Of a stretch of DNA of 64,000 nt, positions 16,906-24,868 are shown one piece after another. The position numbers and the translations under genes were made by a program. The notes under the pieces are model-generated. The model was not told the origin of the DNA and did no database searches. It saw only the letters and a program-made list of their open reading frames with translations. This DNA comes from Curtobacterium sp. MMLR14_010 (GTDB taxonomy: Bacteria > Actinomycetota > Actinomycetes > Actinomycetales > Microbacteriaceae), in the NCBI RefSeq assembly GCF_001865015.1, contig NZ_MJGV01000068.1:67998-131997 (forward strand), written 5' to 3'. Position 1 is the stretch's first letter, and each line of letters begins with the position of its first letter.

Positions 16906-18687
16906 ATGACCACCTCCCTGCCCGCAGGCGTGACCGCCGGCCAGTACGACAAGGCCCCCGTCATCGACCTCCCGCCCGGCCACGACGTCTGGGCTGCCGA
17001 GCGCACCTGGCAGCAGCTCGCGTCCCGGCTCGACGGCCCCGGTCCCCGCACGATGGCCGTCGACACGTACCCCGGCAGTGACCTCGACGGGCTCCGCCGT
17101 GAACTCGCCGCCGTGGCGCCGGACGCCCTCGTGATCGACGTCGAGGACGCGGCCGCCCTGCCCACCGCCGAGATCGAGGACCGCATCGCCGTGAACCTCA
17201 CCGACGACCGGGTCTTCGGCGTGCTGGGCCACCAGGTGCTGAGCGACCTCTACGACCAGGAGCGCCTCGAGCAGGTCGCCGAGCGGGTCCGCGCTGCCGG
17301 GGGTGCCGTCGTGGTCATCGGCTGGGGCGCCACCCTCGTCCCCGAGCGGTTCGACACGGTGGTGCTCGCCGACCTCGCCCGCTGGGAGATCCAGCGCCGA
17401 CAGCGTGCCGGTGCCCCGAACTGGCGCGCCGACAACGGCGACGAGGACCAGCTCCGCAAGGTCAAGCGCGGGTACTTCGTCGAGTGGCGGATCGCCGACC
17501 GGCACAAGCGCACGCTCTTCGACCGCATCGACCTGGTCCTCGACGCGAACGGGTCGATGGCCGAGGCCAAGCTGATCAGCGCCGACACGTTCCGCGCCGG
17601 GCTCGAGCTCGCGAGCCGGCGGCCGTTCCGCGTCGTGCCGTTCTTCGACCCCGGCGTGTGGGGCGGCCAGTGGATGAAGGAGGTCCTCGAGGTCGGGGAC
17701 GCCGACAACTACGCCTGGTGCTTCGACTGCGTCCCGGAGGAGAACAGCCTGCTCTTCCGCATCGACGACACCGTCGTCGAGCTCCCGGCGCTCGACCTCG
17801 TGTTCCGGCACCCGCGCGAGCTCCTCGGCGCGAAGACCTTCGCCCGCTTCGGTGCCGAGTTCCCGATCCGGTTCGACTTCCTCGACACGATGTCCGGCGG
17901 CAACCTCTCCCTGCAGGTCCACCCGCTGACGGACTACATGCAGAACGTGTTCGGGATGCCGTACACGCAGGACGAGAGCTACTACATGCTCGACGCGGCC
18001 GACGACGCCGTCGTCTACCTCGGCGTCCGCGACGACACCGACCCCGAGGCGATGCGGGTCGCGCTCCGGTCGGCGTCCGACGGGCAGGACCCCTTCCCGG
18101 CGGACCGGTTCGTGAACACCTTCCCGGCGAAGAAGCACGACCACTTCCTCATCCCCGCCGGCACCGTGCACTGCTCCGGTGCCGACTCGATGGTCCTGGA
18201 GATCTCGGCGACGCCGTACATCTTCACGTTCAAGATGTGGGACTGGGGCCGGGTCGGCATGGACGGCGTCCCGCGTCCGGTCCACCTCGACCACGCCTTC
18301 GCGAACATCCAGTGGGACCGCCGCACCGACTTCGCCCGGGACGAACTCGTGAACCAGGTGACCGAGGTCGCGCGGGGGGACGGCTGGGTCGAGGAGCGCA
18401 CCGGCCTGCACGAGCTCGAGTTCATCGAGGTCCGTCGGCACTGGTTCGACGACGTCGTCCCACACGACACGGACGGCACCGTCAACGTGCTGAACCTCGT
18501 CGAGGGCGCCGAGGCCGTCGTCGAGAGCCCGGACGGCGCTTTCGAGCCCTTCGTCGTGCACTACGCCGAGACCTTCATCGTCCCGGCGAGCGTCGGGCGC
18601 TACACGATCCGCCCCTGGGGTGCCGGGGTCGGGCAGCGGCTCGGCACCGTGAAGGCATCGGTCCGCGGGACCGGCCTCAGCGACTGA
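16906..18687 (+). CDS. manA: Class I mannose-6-phosphate isomerase-like protein with extended N-terminus
   Basis: A 593-residue protein, longer than the usual 300-420. The C-terminal part (about 230-593) is a type I phosphomannose isomerase cupin: QVHP at about 337-340 gives the metal-binding Gln and His, and LIPAGTVHCSG is the second family signature. The first 200 or so residues are a separate domain with a Rossmann-like strand (AAGGAVVVIGWGATLVPERF) that I cannot assign with certainty; similar long isomerases occur in other Gram-positives. Expected role: mannose-6-P to fructose-6-P, feeding glycolysis. An operator lies 16 bases upstream. Its end overlaps the convergent ROK gene by 11 bases. 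Confidence 0.75.
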   Translation: MTTSLPAGVTAGQYDKAPVIDLPPGHDVWAAERTWQQLASRLDGPGPRTMAVDTYPGSDLDGLRRELAAVAPDALVIDVEDAAALPTAEIEDRIAVNLTDDRVFGVLGHQVLSDLYDQERLEQVAERVRAAGGAVVVIGWGATLVPERFDTVVLADLARWEIQRRQRAGAPNWRADNGDEDQLRKVKRGYFVEWRIADRHKRTLFDRIDLVLDANGSMAEAKLISADTFRAGLELASRRPFRVVPFFDPGVWGGQWMKEVLEVGDADNYAWCFDCVPEENSLLFRIDDTVVELPALDLVFRHPRELLGAKTFARFGAEFPIRFDFLDTMSGGNLSLQVHPLTDYMQNVFGMPYTQDESYYMLDAADDAVVYLGVRDDTDPEAMRVALRSASDGQDPFPADRFVNTFPAKKHDHFLIPAGTVHCSGADSMVLEISATPYIFTFKMWDWGRVGMDGVPRPVHLDHAFANIQWDRRTDFARDELVNQVTEVARGDGWVEERTGLHELEFIEVRRHWFDDVVPHDTDGTVNVLNLVEGAEAVVESPDGAFEPFVVHYAETFIVPASVGRYTIRPWGAGVGQRLGTVKASVRGTGLSD

Positions 18688-19591
18688 CGTCCGGGTGCCG
18701 CTGCCACACGACGGCGGCACCCGACAGCGGTGCCCGCGCGCCGAGCGCTGCGGGGACGACGACGGCGTGGTCGGCCGACCGTCCGAGACCCGCCCGGAGC
18801 GGTGGCGCGACGACGTCCCAGGACCGCGCGATCGACCCGCCGACGACGATGCGCTCGGCGCGGAAGCGCTCGACCCACGGCCGGAGCGCGACCCCGAGTG
18901 CGGACGCCGCCGTGTCGAGCACGTCGCGGGCGGTGTCGTCCCCGGCTCGGGCGAGCGCGCAGATCTCCGCCACCGAGCTCGTCCGACCGGAGCGTCGCAG
19001 CTGGTCACGTCGGAGTGCGGGGGAGGAGAACGTGTCCTCGAGCGGACGACCGTCGATCGTCAAGCGGTGGACCTCGCCCTCCTCGGGCACGGTCTCGCCG
19101 GTGCTGACCTCGACGCCGTCGACGAGGAACGCCGAGCCGACGCCGGTGCCGAGCGTGATGCAGATCGTCCGGTGCGCGCGTGCACCAGCGCCGGCGGCCC
19201 ACTCGCCGATGCCGTACGCGACCGCGTCGTTGCAGAACCGCACGGCGTCCGGTCCGACCGCGAGTCGTTCGGCGAGGGCGCCGCGCAGGTCGATGCCTGC
19301 CAGTGCCTGGAACTTGTCCACCCCGGCGAAGGTCCCCGTGCCGGCCCGGTAGTCGAACGGACCGGGCATCGCGACCGCCCAGCCGGGCACCGGGCGCGTC
19401 CTCGCGAGCTCGCGTGCCGGGCCGGTGAGCTGCTCGAGCAGGACGTCGAGCGGCGCGTGCGGGTCGATGTCCGCGCCACGCTCGACCAGCACGTCCCCGG
19501 GAGCCGTGGGGTCGACGAGCGCGGCCGTGACGTGGCTCCCGCCGACGTCCATGACGCCGACGGGAGCCCGTCCGTTCTGGTCGGTGGTCAA
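18677..19591 (-). CDS. ROK family sugar kinase
   Basis: A 304-residue ROK-fold protein without a DNA-binding domain, hence a kinase rather than a repressor. The phosphate-binding loop is GVMDVGGSHVTAALVD; VAMPGPFDY, FCNDAVAYGIGEW and ITLGTGVGSAF are conserved kinase segments. The Cys-rich zinc motif of canonical ROK proteins is missing; the equivalent region reads GEVHRLTIDGRPLEDTFSSP. Start: TTG 19591 overlaps the GH76 stop (TTGA) and GAGG lies upstream. It probably phosphorylates mannose released by GH38, giving the substrate of the manA product. Confidence 0.8.
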   Translation of the reverse strand: MTTDQNGRAPVGVMDVGGSHVTAALVDPTAPGDVLVERGADIDPHAPLDVLLEQLTGPARELARTRPVPGWAVAMPGPFDYRAGTGTFAGVDKFQALAGIDLRGALAERLAVGPDAVRFCNDAVAYGIGEWAAGAGARAHRTICITLGTGVGSAFLVDGVEVSTGETVPEEGEVHRLTIDGRPLEDTFSSPALRRDQLRRSGRTSSVAEICALARAGDDTARDVLDTAASALGVALRPWVERFRAERIVVGGSIARSWDVVAPPLRAGLGRSADHAVVVPAALGARAPLSGAAVVWQRHPDVSR

Positions 19592-20805
19592 CTGACCTCG
19601 CCGAGTCGGTCGGACGACCAGCCGAGCACGGCGAAGACCTGGATCATCGCGGCCTGGTCGAGCGTCGCTGCGGGGCGGTCCCAGTCGGGGTCGCCACCCC
19701 CGCTCGGCTGGAAGTGGAACAGCCCGGTGGCCGGGTCGCGGTTGTCCCGCCAGGTCGCGGTGGCCCACTGTTCGGCGGCCGCGCGGTAGGACGGGTCGTG
19801 CTGGACGGAGTCGAGCAGCAGCAGGTCCTTCACGTAGAAGGCGTTGAACACAGCGGGCTGCTGCTGCAGGCGGTCCTCCGCGGTCCAGTACCGCAGCGAG
19901 GCCTTCGCCGCGGCCGTGGCCTGCTGCAGGTACTTCGGGTCCTCGGTGGCGCGGTAGAGGATCGTGGCGGTGCCGATCATGGCGCCCGAGTTGTACGTCC
20001 ACAGGGTCGGGTCGACCGTGCCGTCGTCGCCGATGCTGTTCCGGTACAGCCCGGCCGACTGCTTCAGGCACCGGTTGTTCCAGTCGTACAGCTTCGTGCT
20101 CCAGCGGAGGTACGACGAGGTGCCCGTCTCCTCGTACAGGTGCGCGGCGAGCTGCGCGGTGAGTCCGGTGACGTTGGCCGCACGCGTGGTGTTGTCCGGC
20201 CGGTCGATCCAGTCCGAGCCGCCCGGGCAGGTCAGGGTGGTGTCGGGGTTCCAGCTCCGCACGGCCACGTCGAAGGCGGCCTCGGCGTGGTCGAGGGCAG
20301 CCGGGTCCTCGGTCGCCTGGTACTGGCTGACGAACGACAGACCGACCACGGCGTTGTCGTCGTAGTAGACGTCGCCGCCGGTGCCGAGCGGTGCGGGGAG
20401 GTACGACTCGTACCCGGGGCGGCCCCCGGGAGCGACCGCGTGGTAGCGCTCGAAGCCGTCGACCCGCGCGGCCGCGGCGTGCGTGTAGGCGGGCCCGACG
20501 CCGTCGATGCCCTGCAGGTCGAGCGTCGCCTGGGTCGCTTCGCGGTACTCCCAGAGGTACGAGTACGGGTTGCCGGTGGTCGTGTCGGTGTTCTCCCGGT
20601 ACAGGCCGTGTCCCGCGGAGCCGGTGTACAGGGCGTCCTGCATGGCGTCGTAGGTCGCACTGGCACGCTGCTGCCAGACGGCGTCGGGCGATCCCGTCGC
20701 TGCCTGGGCGGCCTGCGGTGCGCCGGACACGGCGAGACCGAGGACGACCGCGGCCGCGGTGACCTGTGCGCCGCGGACGGTCGCGCTTCGAGTCGAACTG
20801 AGCAT
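19588..20805 (-). CDS. Secreted GH76 alpha-1,6-mannanase-like hydrolase
   Basis: A 405-residue exported enzyme. The signal peptide (about 1-36) ends APQAAQAATG. The (alpha/alpha)6-barrel family GH76 is indicated by WEYREATQATLDLQGI and by the paired catalytic aspartates in YYDDNAVVGL (D149 and D150). AAGGAG lies 6 bases before the ATG. It would cut the alpha-1,6 backbone of fungal or yeast mannan outside the cell, producing fragments for the ABC importer. Co-transcribed with the ROK kinase; a LacI-type operator lies 18 bases upstream. Confidence 0.85.
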   Translation of the reverse strand: MLSSTRSATVRGAQVTAAAVVLGLAVSGAPQAAQAATGSPDAVWQQRASATYDAMQDALYTGSAGHGLYRENTDTTTGNPYSYLWEYREATQATLDLQGIDGVGPAYTHAAAARVDGFERYHAVAPGGRPGYESYLPAPLGTGGDVYYDDNAVVGLSFVSQYQATEDPAALDHAEAAFDVAVRSWNPDTTLTCPGGSDWIDRPDNTTRAANVTGLTAQLAAHLYEETGTSSYLRWSTKLYDWNNRCLKQSAGLYRNSIGDDGTVDPTLWTYNSGAMIGTATILYRATEDPKYLQQATAAAKASLRYWTAEDRLQQQPAVFNAFYVKDLLLLDSVQHDPSYRAAAEQWATATWRDNRDPATGLFHFQPSGGGDPDWDRPAATLDQAAMIQVFAVLGWSSDRLGEVS

Positions 20806-20822
20806 CGTTGCTCTCCTTCGCG

Positions 20823-20837
20823 TTGGTATCGTTACCA
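20823..20837. promoter_or_regulatory. LacI-type operator 3 (GH76-ROK operon)
   Basis: TTGGTATCGTTACCA contains a 14-base near-palindrome (TGGTA-WCGW-TACCA type) matching the other two sites at most positions. It is placed just before the GH76 ribosome site. Confidence 0.8.
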
Positions 20838-20899
20838 TAAGCGTCCCGTGGCCCGGTGACAAGGGCGAGGTCCGTGGCGGACGAGTGGCGAGCCTCCCG

Positions 20900-21544
20900 T
20901 CAGCGTGCTGCGTCGGCGGCCGACCGCAGGGTCCGCTCGGCGTCGTCGAGGTAGTCCGCGAGCAGCGCGGCCGCCGTGGCCCGGTCGTCGGCGCGCAGGG
21001 CAGCGACGATCGCCTCGTTCCGCTCGACGAACCCGGCGTGGAAGGAGCCGGGGTCGTCGGTCGTGAGGAACGCGAGCCGCATCTCGGCGAGCAGCCCGTC
21101 CATCAGGCCCCAGATGCGCTCGCTCGGGACGGCTCTGACGAGTGCTGCGTGGAAGCGGATGTCGGCGGTGCCGACGGCGCGCCAGTCGCCCGTGGCCGCG
21201 GCGGCACGTGCCTCGGAGACCGCCGAGGCTGCGTCGGCGAGTGCGGGCGAGGACGGCGTGCACGCCCACACGGCCGCTGCTTCGAGCACGCGTCGGGCGG
21301 CGTAGAGGTCGACGACGTCGGCGGCCGAGAGGCGGCGGACGAACACGCCGCGGTTGAAGACGTGCTCGACGAGTCGGTCGCGGGCGAGGAGCCGGAACGC
21401 CTCGCGCAGCGTGTTCCGGGACACCCCGAGCTGGTCGCTCAACCGCTCCTCGGACAGCTGCGTCCCCGGGGCGAAGTCGCCGGACGCGATCATCGTGCGC
21501 AGCCGGGTCGCGGAGGACTCGGCGCCGCTGACGGTTCGGCTCAT
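20900..21544 (-). CDS. GntR/FadR-type regulator of the 5-oxoproline locus
   Basis: A 214-residue regulator. The winged helix (residues 8-72) has GTQLSEERLSDQLGVSRNTL and LVEHVFNRGVFVRRLSAADV; the FCD ligand-binding domain follows, with metal-site histidines likely in DIRFHAALV and FHAGFVER. CAGGAT lies six bases before the ATG with no Shine-Dalgarno, so the mRNA is probably leaderless. It is divergent from the DUF969 gene. The palindrome ATTGTTGAACAA, found both here and before pxpA, is the likely binding site; the effector may be 5-oxoproline (inference). Confidence 0.85.
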   Translation of the reverse strand: MSRTVSGAESSATRLRTMIASGDFAPGTQLSEERLSDQLGVSRNTLREAFRLLARDRLVEHVFNRGVFVRRLSAADVVDLYAARRVLEAAAVWACTPSSPALADAASAVSEARAAAATGDWRAVGTADIRFHAALVRAVPSERIWGLMDGLLAEMRLAFLTTDDPGSFHAGFVERNEAIVAALRADDRATAAALLADYLDDAERTLRSAADAAR

Positions 21545-21630
21545 GCCCCGATCCTGACACGGCCGGGGGACGACTCCTCCACAGGGGGCGTGTGTGACCG
21601 ACGTGTTACAAGTCCCGGGAGAGGCTTGTG

Positions 21631-21643
21631 ATTGTTGAACAAT
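21631..21643. promoter_or_regulatory. GntR operator 1
   Basis: ATTGTTGAACAAT is a perfect 13-base palindrome that runs into the ATG of the DUF969 gene (21642). TGTGAT (21627-21632) could be the -10 with GTTACA (21605-21610) as -35, placing the start point at or near the ATG. An identical 12-base core lies at 29385-29396. Confidence 0.75.
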
Positions 21644-22370
21644 GCAGTCCAGACTGTCCCGCATGTTCGTCCTCATCGGCGTCGCCGTCGTCATCATCGG
21701 CTTCGCACTGCGCGTCAACGCGCTGCTCGTCGTCACCGTCGCGGGCATCGTCACCGCGGCCATCGGCGGGATCGGTCCCGTCGGCATCCTCACCGCGTTC
21801 GGCGACGGCTTCGCCTCCAGCCGCAGCGTCACGACCTTCGCGCTCGTGCTGCCGGTCATCGGCCTGATCGAGCGCTACGGCCTGCAGGACCAGGCCAAGC
21901 GGCTCATCGCGAAGCTCGACAAGCTGACCACCGGTCGCCTGCTCGCCGGGTACCTCGCGATCCGGCAGGTCACCGCCGCCGTGGGCCTGACGAGCATCGG
22001 CGGTCCGGCCCAGACGGTGCGCCCGCTCGTGTACCCGATGGCCGAGGGCGCCGCCATCAAGAAGTACGGCCGCGTGGACGACCCGATGCGCGAGAAGATC
22101 AAGGGCTTCTCCGCGTCCTCCGACACCGTCGGCGTGTTCTTCGGTGAGGACGTCTTCGTCGCGGTCGGCTCGATCCTGCTCATCACGACGTTCGTCGACG
22201 CGACGTACGACCTGGCGCTCGAGCCGATCGACCTCGCGCTCTGGGCGATCCCGACGGGCATCGCCGCGCTGCTGGTGCACGGCGCGCGGTTGCTGCTGTT
22301 CGACCGCAAGCTCGACAAGATGGCGGCGGACATGCGCGGCGCCTCGACCACGGCAGGGGTGGCAGCGTGA
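21642..22370 (+). CDS. DUF969 family membrane protein
   Basis: A 242-residue membrane protein with about six hydrophobic segments; MFVLIGVAVVIIGFALRVNA is the first. The family feature SIGGPAQTVRPLVYPMAEGA is present. DUF969 and DUF979 proteins occur as neighbours and are thought to form a transporter associated with pyroglutamate metabolism; the activity is not established. No Shine-Dalgarno is visible before ATG 21642 (or ATG 21663). The stop overlaps the next start (ATGA region, 22367-22370). Confidence 0.8.
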   Translation: MQSRLSRMFVLIGVAVVIIGFALRVNALLVVTVAGIVTAAIGGIGPVGILTAFGDGFASSRSVTTFALVLPVIGLIERYGLQDQAKRLIAKLDKLTTGRLLAGYLAIRQVTAAVGLTSIGGPAQTVRPLVYPMAEGAAIKKYGRVDDPMREKIKGFSASSDTVGVFFGEDVFVAVGSILLITTFVDATYDLALEPIDLALWAIPTGIAALLVHGARLLLFDRKLDKMAADMRGASTTAGVAA

Positions 22371-23458
22371 TCACCAGCGAATGGCTCTACTGGCTCATCG
22401 GCGCGTTCTTCATCGCGGTCGCGGTGCTCATCGTCACGGACCGGGAGCACGCCAAGCGCCTCGGCAACGCGGCGTTCTGGGCCATCCTCGGCGTCTCCTT
22501 CTTCTACGGCACGTTCGTCGCCGCCAAGACCGCTCCGTCGTGGGTGCTCGGCATCGCGGTCCTGGTGATGGTGGCGCTCGCCGGCCTCGGCTTCACCGGC
22601 ACCACCGCCAGGGGTGGCAAGCCGAGCCGCACCCGCGTGGCGAGCGTCCCCGGCGCAGGCGTCGGCGCGGAGACCGGCCCGGCGGAACCCACGGGCGCGA
22701 TGGCCCGGCAGTCGAGCGACAGCACGAGCGTGCTCGCGACGACCTCGCCCGAGGAACGAGCGACCTTCGCGACGCGCTTCGGCAACCGGCTCTTCATCCC
22801 GGCACTCGTCGTCCCGGTCGTCGCCGTCCTGGTCGCCACCCTCGGCCCGCTCGTCCACATCGGTGGCAAGCCGCTGCTCGCCGAGGGCAGCGCGACCCTC
22901 ACCGGGCTCGGCATCGGTTCAGTGCTGGCCGTGGTCGTCGCGGTGTTCGTCCTGCGGCCGCCGAAGATCGCCACACCCATCCGCGAGGGTGGCCGTCTCC
23001 TGCAGGCCATCGGCTGGGCGGCGCTGCTCCCGCAGATGCTCTCCACGCTCGGCATCGTCTTCACCCAGGCCGGGGTCGGCGACGCGGTCGGCACGATCAT
23101 CAAGTCGATCCTGCCGAGCGGCTCGCTGCTCGCCGCGGTGGTCGTCTACTGCCTCGGCATGGCCCTCTTCACCATCATCATGGGCAACGCGTTCGCCGCG
23201 TTCCCGATCATGACCGCCGCGATCGGCTGGCCGGTCCTGGTGCAGGGCTTCGACGGCAACCCGGCGGCGATCTTCGCCATCGGCATGCTCGCCGGCTTCT
23301 GCGGCACGCTCGTCACCCCGATGGCCGCGAACTTCAACCTCGTCCCGGCCGCCCTGCTCGAGATGACGGACAAGTACGGCCCGATCAAGGCCCAGATCCC
23401 GACCGCTGCCATCCTGCTCGTCGTCAACATGGGAGTCATGTACGTTGTCGCCTTCTGA
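22367..23458 (+). CDS. DUF979 family membrane protein
   Basis: A 363-residue protein with about nine to ten hydrophobic segments. Signature stretches are FWAILGVSFFYGTFVAAKT and GFCGTLVTPMAANFNLVPAA. A polar loop near residues 83-130 separates two halves. It is translationally coupled to the DUF969 gene and likely forms a two-subunit carrier with it. Given the shared operator with pxpABC, uptake of 5-oxoproline or pyroglutamyl compounds is the leading hypothesis. Confidence 0.8.
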   Translation: MITSEWLYWLIGAFFIAVAVLIVTDREHAKRLGNAAFWAILGVSFFYGTFVAAKTAPSWVLGIAVLVMVALAGLGFTGTTARGGKPSRTRVASVPGAGVGAETGPAEPTGAMARQSSDSTSVLATTSPEERATFATRFGNRLFIPALVVPVVAVLVATLGPLVHIGGKPLLAEGSATLTGLGIGSVLAVVVAVFVLRPPKIATPIREGGRLLQAIGWAALLPQMLSTLGIVFTQAGVGDAVGTIIKSILPSGSLLAAVVVYCLGMALFTIIMGNAFAAFPIMTAAIGWPVLVQGFDGNPAAIFAIGMLAGFCGTLVTPMAANFNLVPAALLEMTDKYGPIKAQIPTAAILLVVNMGVMYVVAF

Positions 23459-24485
23459 GCCCACCCGCGCCGCCTGGGCCGCGGACTTCGCCGCGGTCGC
23501 CGCGGACAACACCACCCGCGAGTACCCCTACGCCTCGCAGCACACGACGGTGAGCCCGGACGACCGGGCCCTGCCCGTCGAGCTGCACCCCGCCTTCGCC
23601 ACCTCCTACGACTGGCACTCGTCGGTGCACATGCACTGGCTCGCCGCCCGGTTGGTCGCGTTCGGCCTGCCGGCCAGCCTGGAGGCCCGGATCACCACGA
23701 TCCTGCAGGCCCACCTGACCGCGGACCACCTCGCGACCGAGGCGGCCTACCTGCGCAGTGCGTCGCACTTCGAGCGTCCCTACGGCTGGGCCTGGGTCAT
23801 GCGCCTGGCGGCGGAGGTCACGTCGTCGCCGGTGCCGGCCGTCCGTGCGCTCGCCCCCGGGTTCGTGCCCGTGGTCGACGCGATCGAGGACCTCGTCACC
23901 CGCTGGGTCGACGGCGCCGCCCACCCCGTCCGGCACGGCGTGCACTCGAACTCCGCGTTCGGGCTGCAGCTCGTGCTCGAGGCCGCCCGGTCGCTCGGAC
24001 GCGACGAGCTCGCCGCGACGTGTGAGCGCGCTGCCCGCGAGTGGTTCGGTGCGGACACCGGCTGGCCCTTCGCGTGGGAGCGCAGTGGGCACGACTTCCT
24101 GTCGGCGGGCCTGGCCGAGGCCGACCTCATGCGAGCGGTCCTGCCCCCGGCAGAGTTCGTCCCGTGGGTCCGTGCGTTCTGCTCCGAGGTGCGCCCCGAC
24201 GACGCGATCCTGCAGTCGACGGTGGTCCGCGACGAGAACGACCCGCAGCAGGTCCACCTGTTCGGCCTCGATCTGTCCCGGGCCGGCGCTGCCCGTCGGA
24301 TCGCGGACGCGCTGCGTGCTGCGGGCTCGTCGCCCGACGGTCTGGCTGACCTGCTCGACGATGCGGCCGAGCGTCTGCTCGTGTCCGGGCTCGCCGCGAG
24401 TGTCGGCGAGGAGTACTACTCGACGCACTGGTTGGCCAGCTTCGCCTGGGACGCGATGGAGGCCCGCGAGCACGCCGTCCGCTGA
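23445..24485 (+). CDS. DUF2891 family protein
   Basis: A 346-residue soluble protein. Conserved DUF2891 features include ELHPAFATSYDWHSSVHMHW near residue 50, SHFERPYGWAWVMRLAAEV and HGVHSNSAFGLQLVLEAAR. The His/Trp-rich conserved motifs suggest an alpha-helical-barrel enzyme, but no activity is known. The start is TTG 23445, which overlaps the DUF979 gene by 14 bases, so the three genes form one operon. It may process a pyroglutamyl substrate before the PxpABC step (inference only). Confidence 0.75.
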   Translation: MSPSEPTRAAWAADFAAVAADNTTREYPYASQHTTVSPDDRALPVELHPAFATSYDWHSSVHMHWLAARLVAFGLPASLEARITTILQAHLTADHLATEAAYLRSASHFERPYGWAWVMRLAAEVTSSPVPAVRALAPGFVPVVDAIEDLVTRWVDGAAHPVRHGVHSNSAFGLQLVLEAARSLGRDELAATCERAAREWFGADTGWPFAWERSGHDFLSAGLAEADLMRAVLPPAEFVPWVRAFCSEVRPDDAILQSTVVRDENDPQQVHLFGLDLSRAGAARRIADALRAAGSSPDGLADLLDDAAERLLVSGLAASVGEEYYSTHWLASFAWDAMEAREHAVR

Positions 24486-24542
24486 CGACCCGCGCGTGCG
24501 CTCACACGTCTGGGTGGAGAACATGCCCGTTCGGGCGCTTTC

Positions 24543-24560
24543 TGGCACGAATTCGTGTCA
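24543..24560. promoter_or_regulatory. Likely HipB operator
   Basis: TGGCACGAATTCGTGTCA is an 18-base palindrome with a single mismatched pair, ending two bases before the hipB ATG. Its placement fits autorepression of the toxin-antitoxin operon. Confidence 0.65.
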
Positions 24561-24562
24561 CC

Positions 24563-24868
24563 ATGTCCGTCATGGTCCAACGTTCTTCACCACGCCGTCG
24601 CCGGCAGCTGGTCGCCTTCGGTGAGAACATCCGGCGGTGGCGCTCGATCAACGGGCTGTCTGCTGCTGAGCTCGCAGAGCGTGCTGCCGTCTCCCGCCAG
24701 ACGCTCCGGGCCATCGAGGCCGGCACCGGGGGGCGCATCGACTCGTTGTTCGCCGTCCTCGGAGCGTTGGGCATCGCAGACGCCGCAGTGGCGGGGATCG
24801 ACCCGTACGACAACGACGCTGCACGGGCGCGTATCGACGACATCCTGCGTGGAGGGGGTGCGCTGTGA
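24563..24868 (+). CDS. hipB: HipB-like antitoxin, XRE-type repressor
   Basis: A 101-residue protein with one Xre helix-turn-helix (about residues 20-75): GENIRRWRSINGLSAAELAE, ERAAVSRQTLRAIEAGTGGR. It would bind the palindrome just upstream and neutralise HipA. The stop overlaps the hipA start (GTGA), the usual tight coupling. ATG 24572 is an alternative start. Confidence 0.85.
   Translation: MSVMVQRSSPRRRRQLVAFGENIRRWRSINGLSAAELAERAAVSRQTLRAIEAGTGGRIDSLFAVLGALGIADAAVAGIDPYDNDAARARIDDILRGGGAL

Noticed and set aside
23445-24485. DUF2891 protein called as pyroglutamyl peptidase
   Set aside because: It has no Cys-His-Glu peptidase signature; only the genomic context is suggestive.
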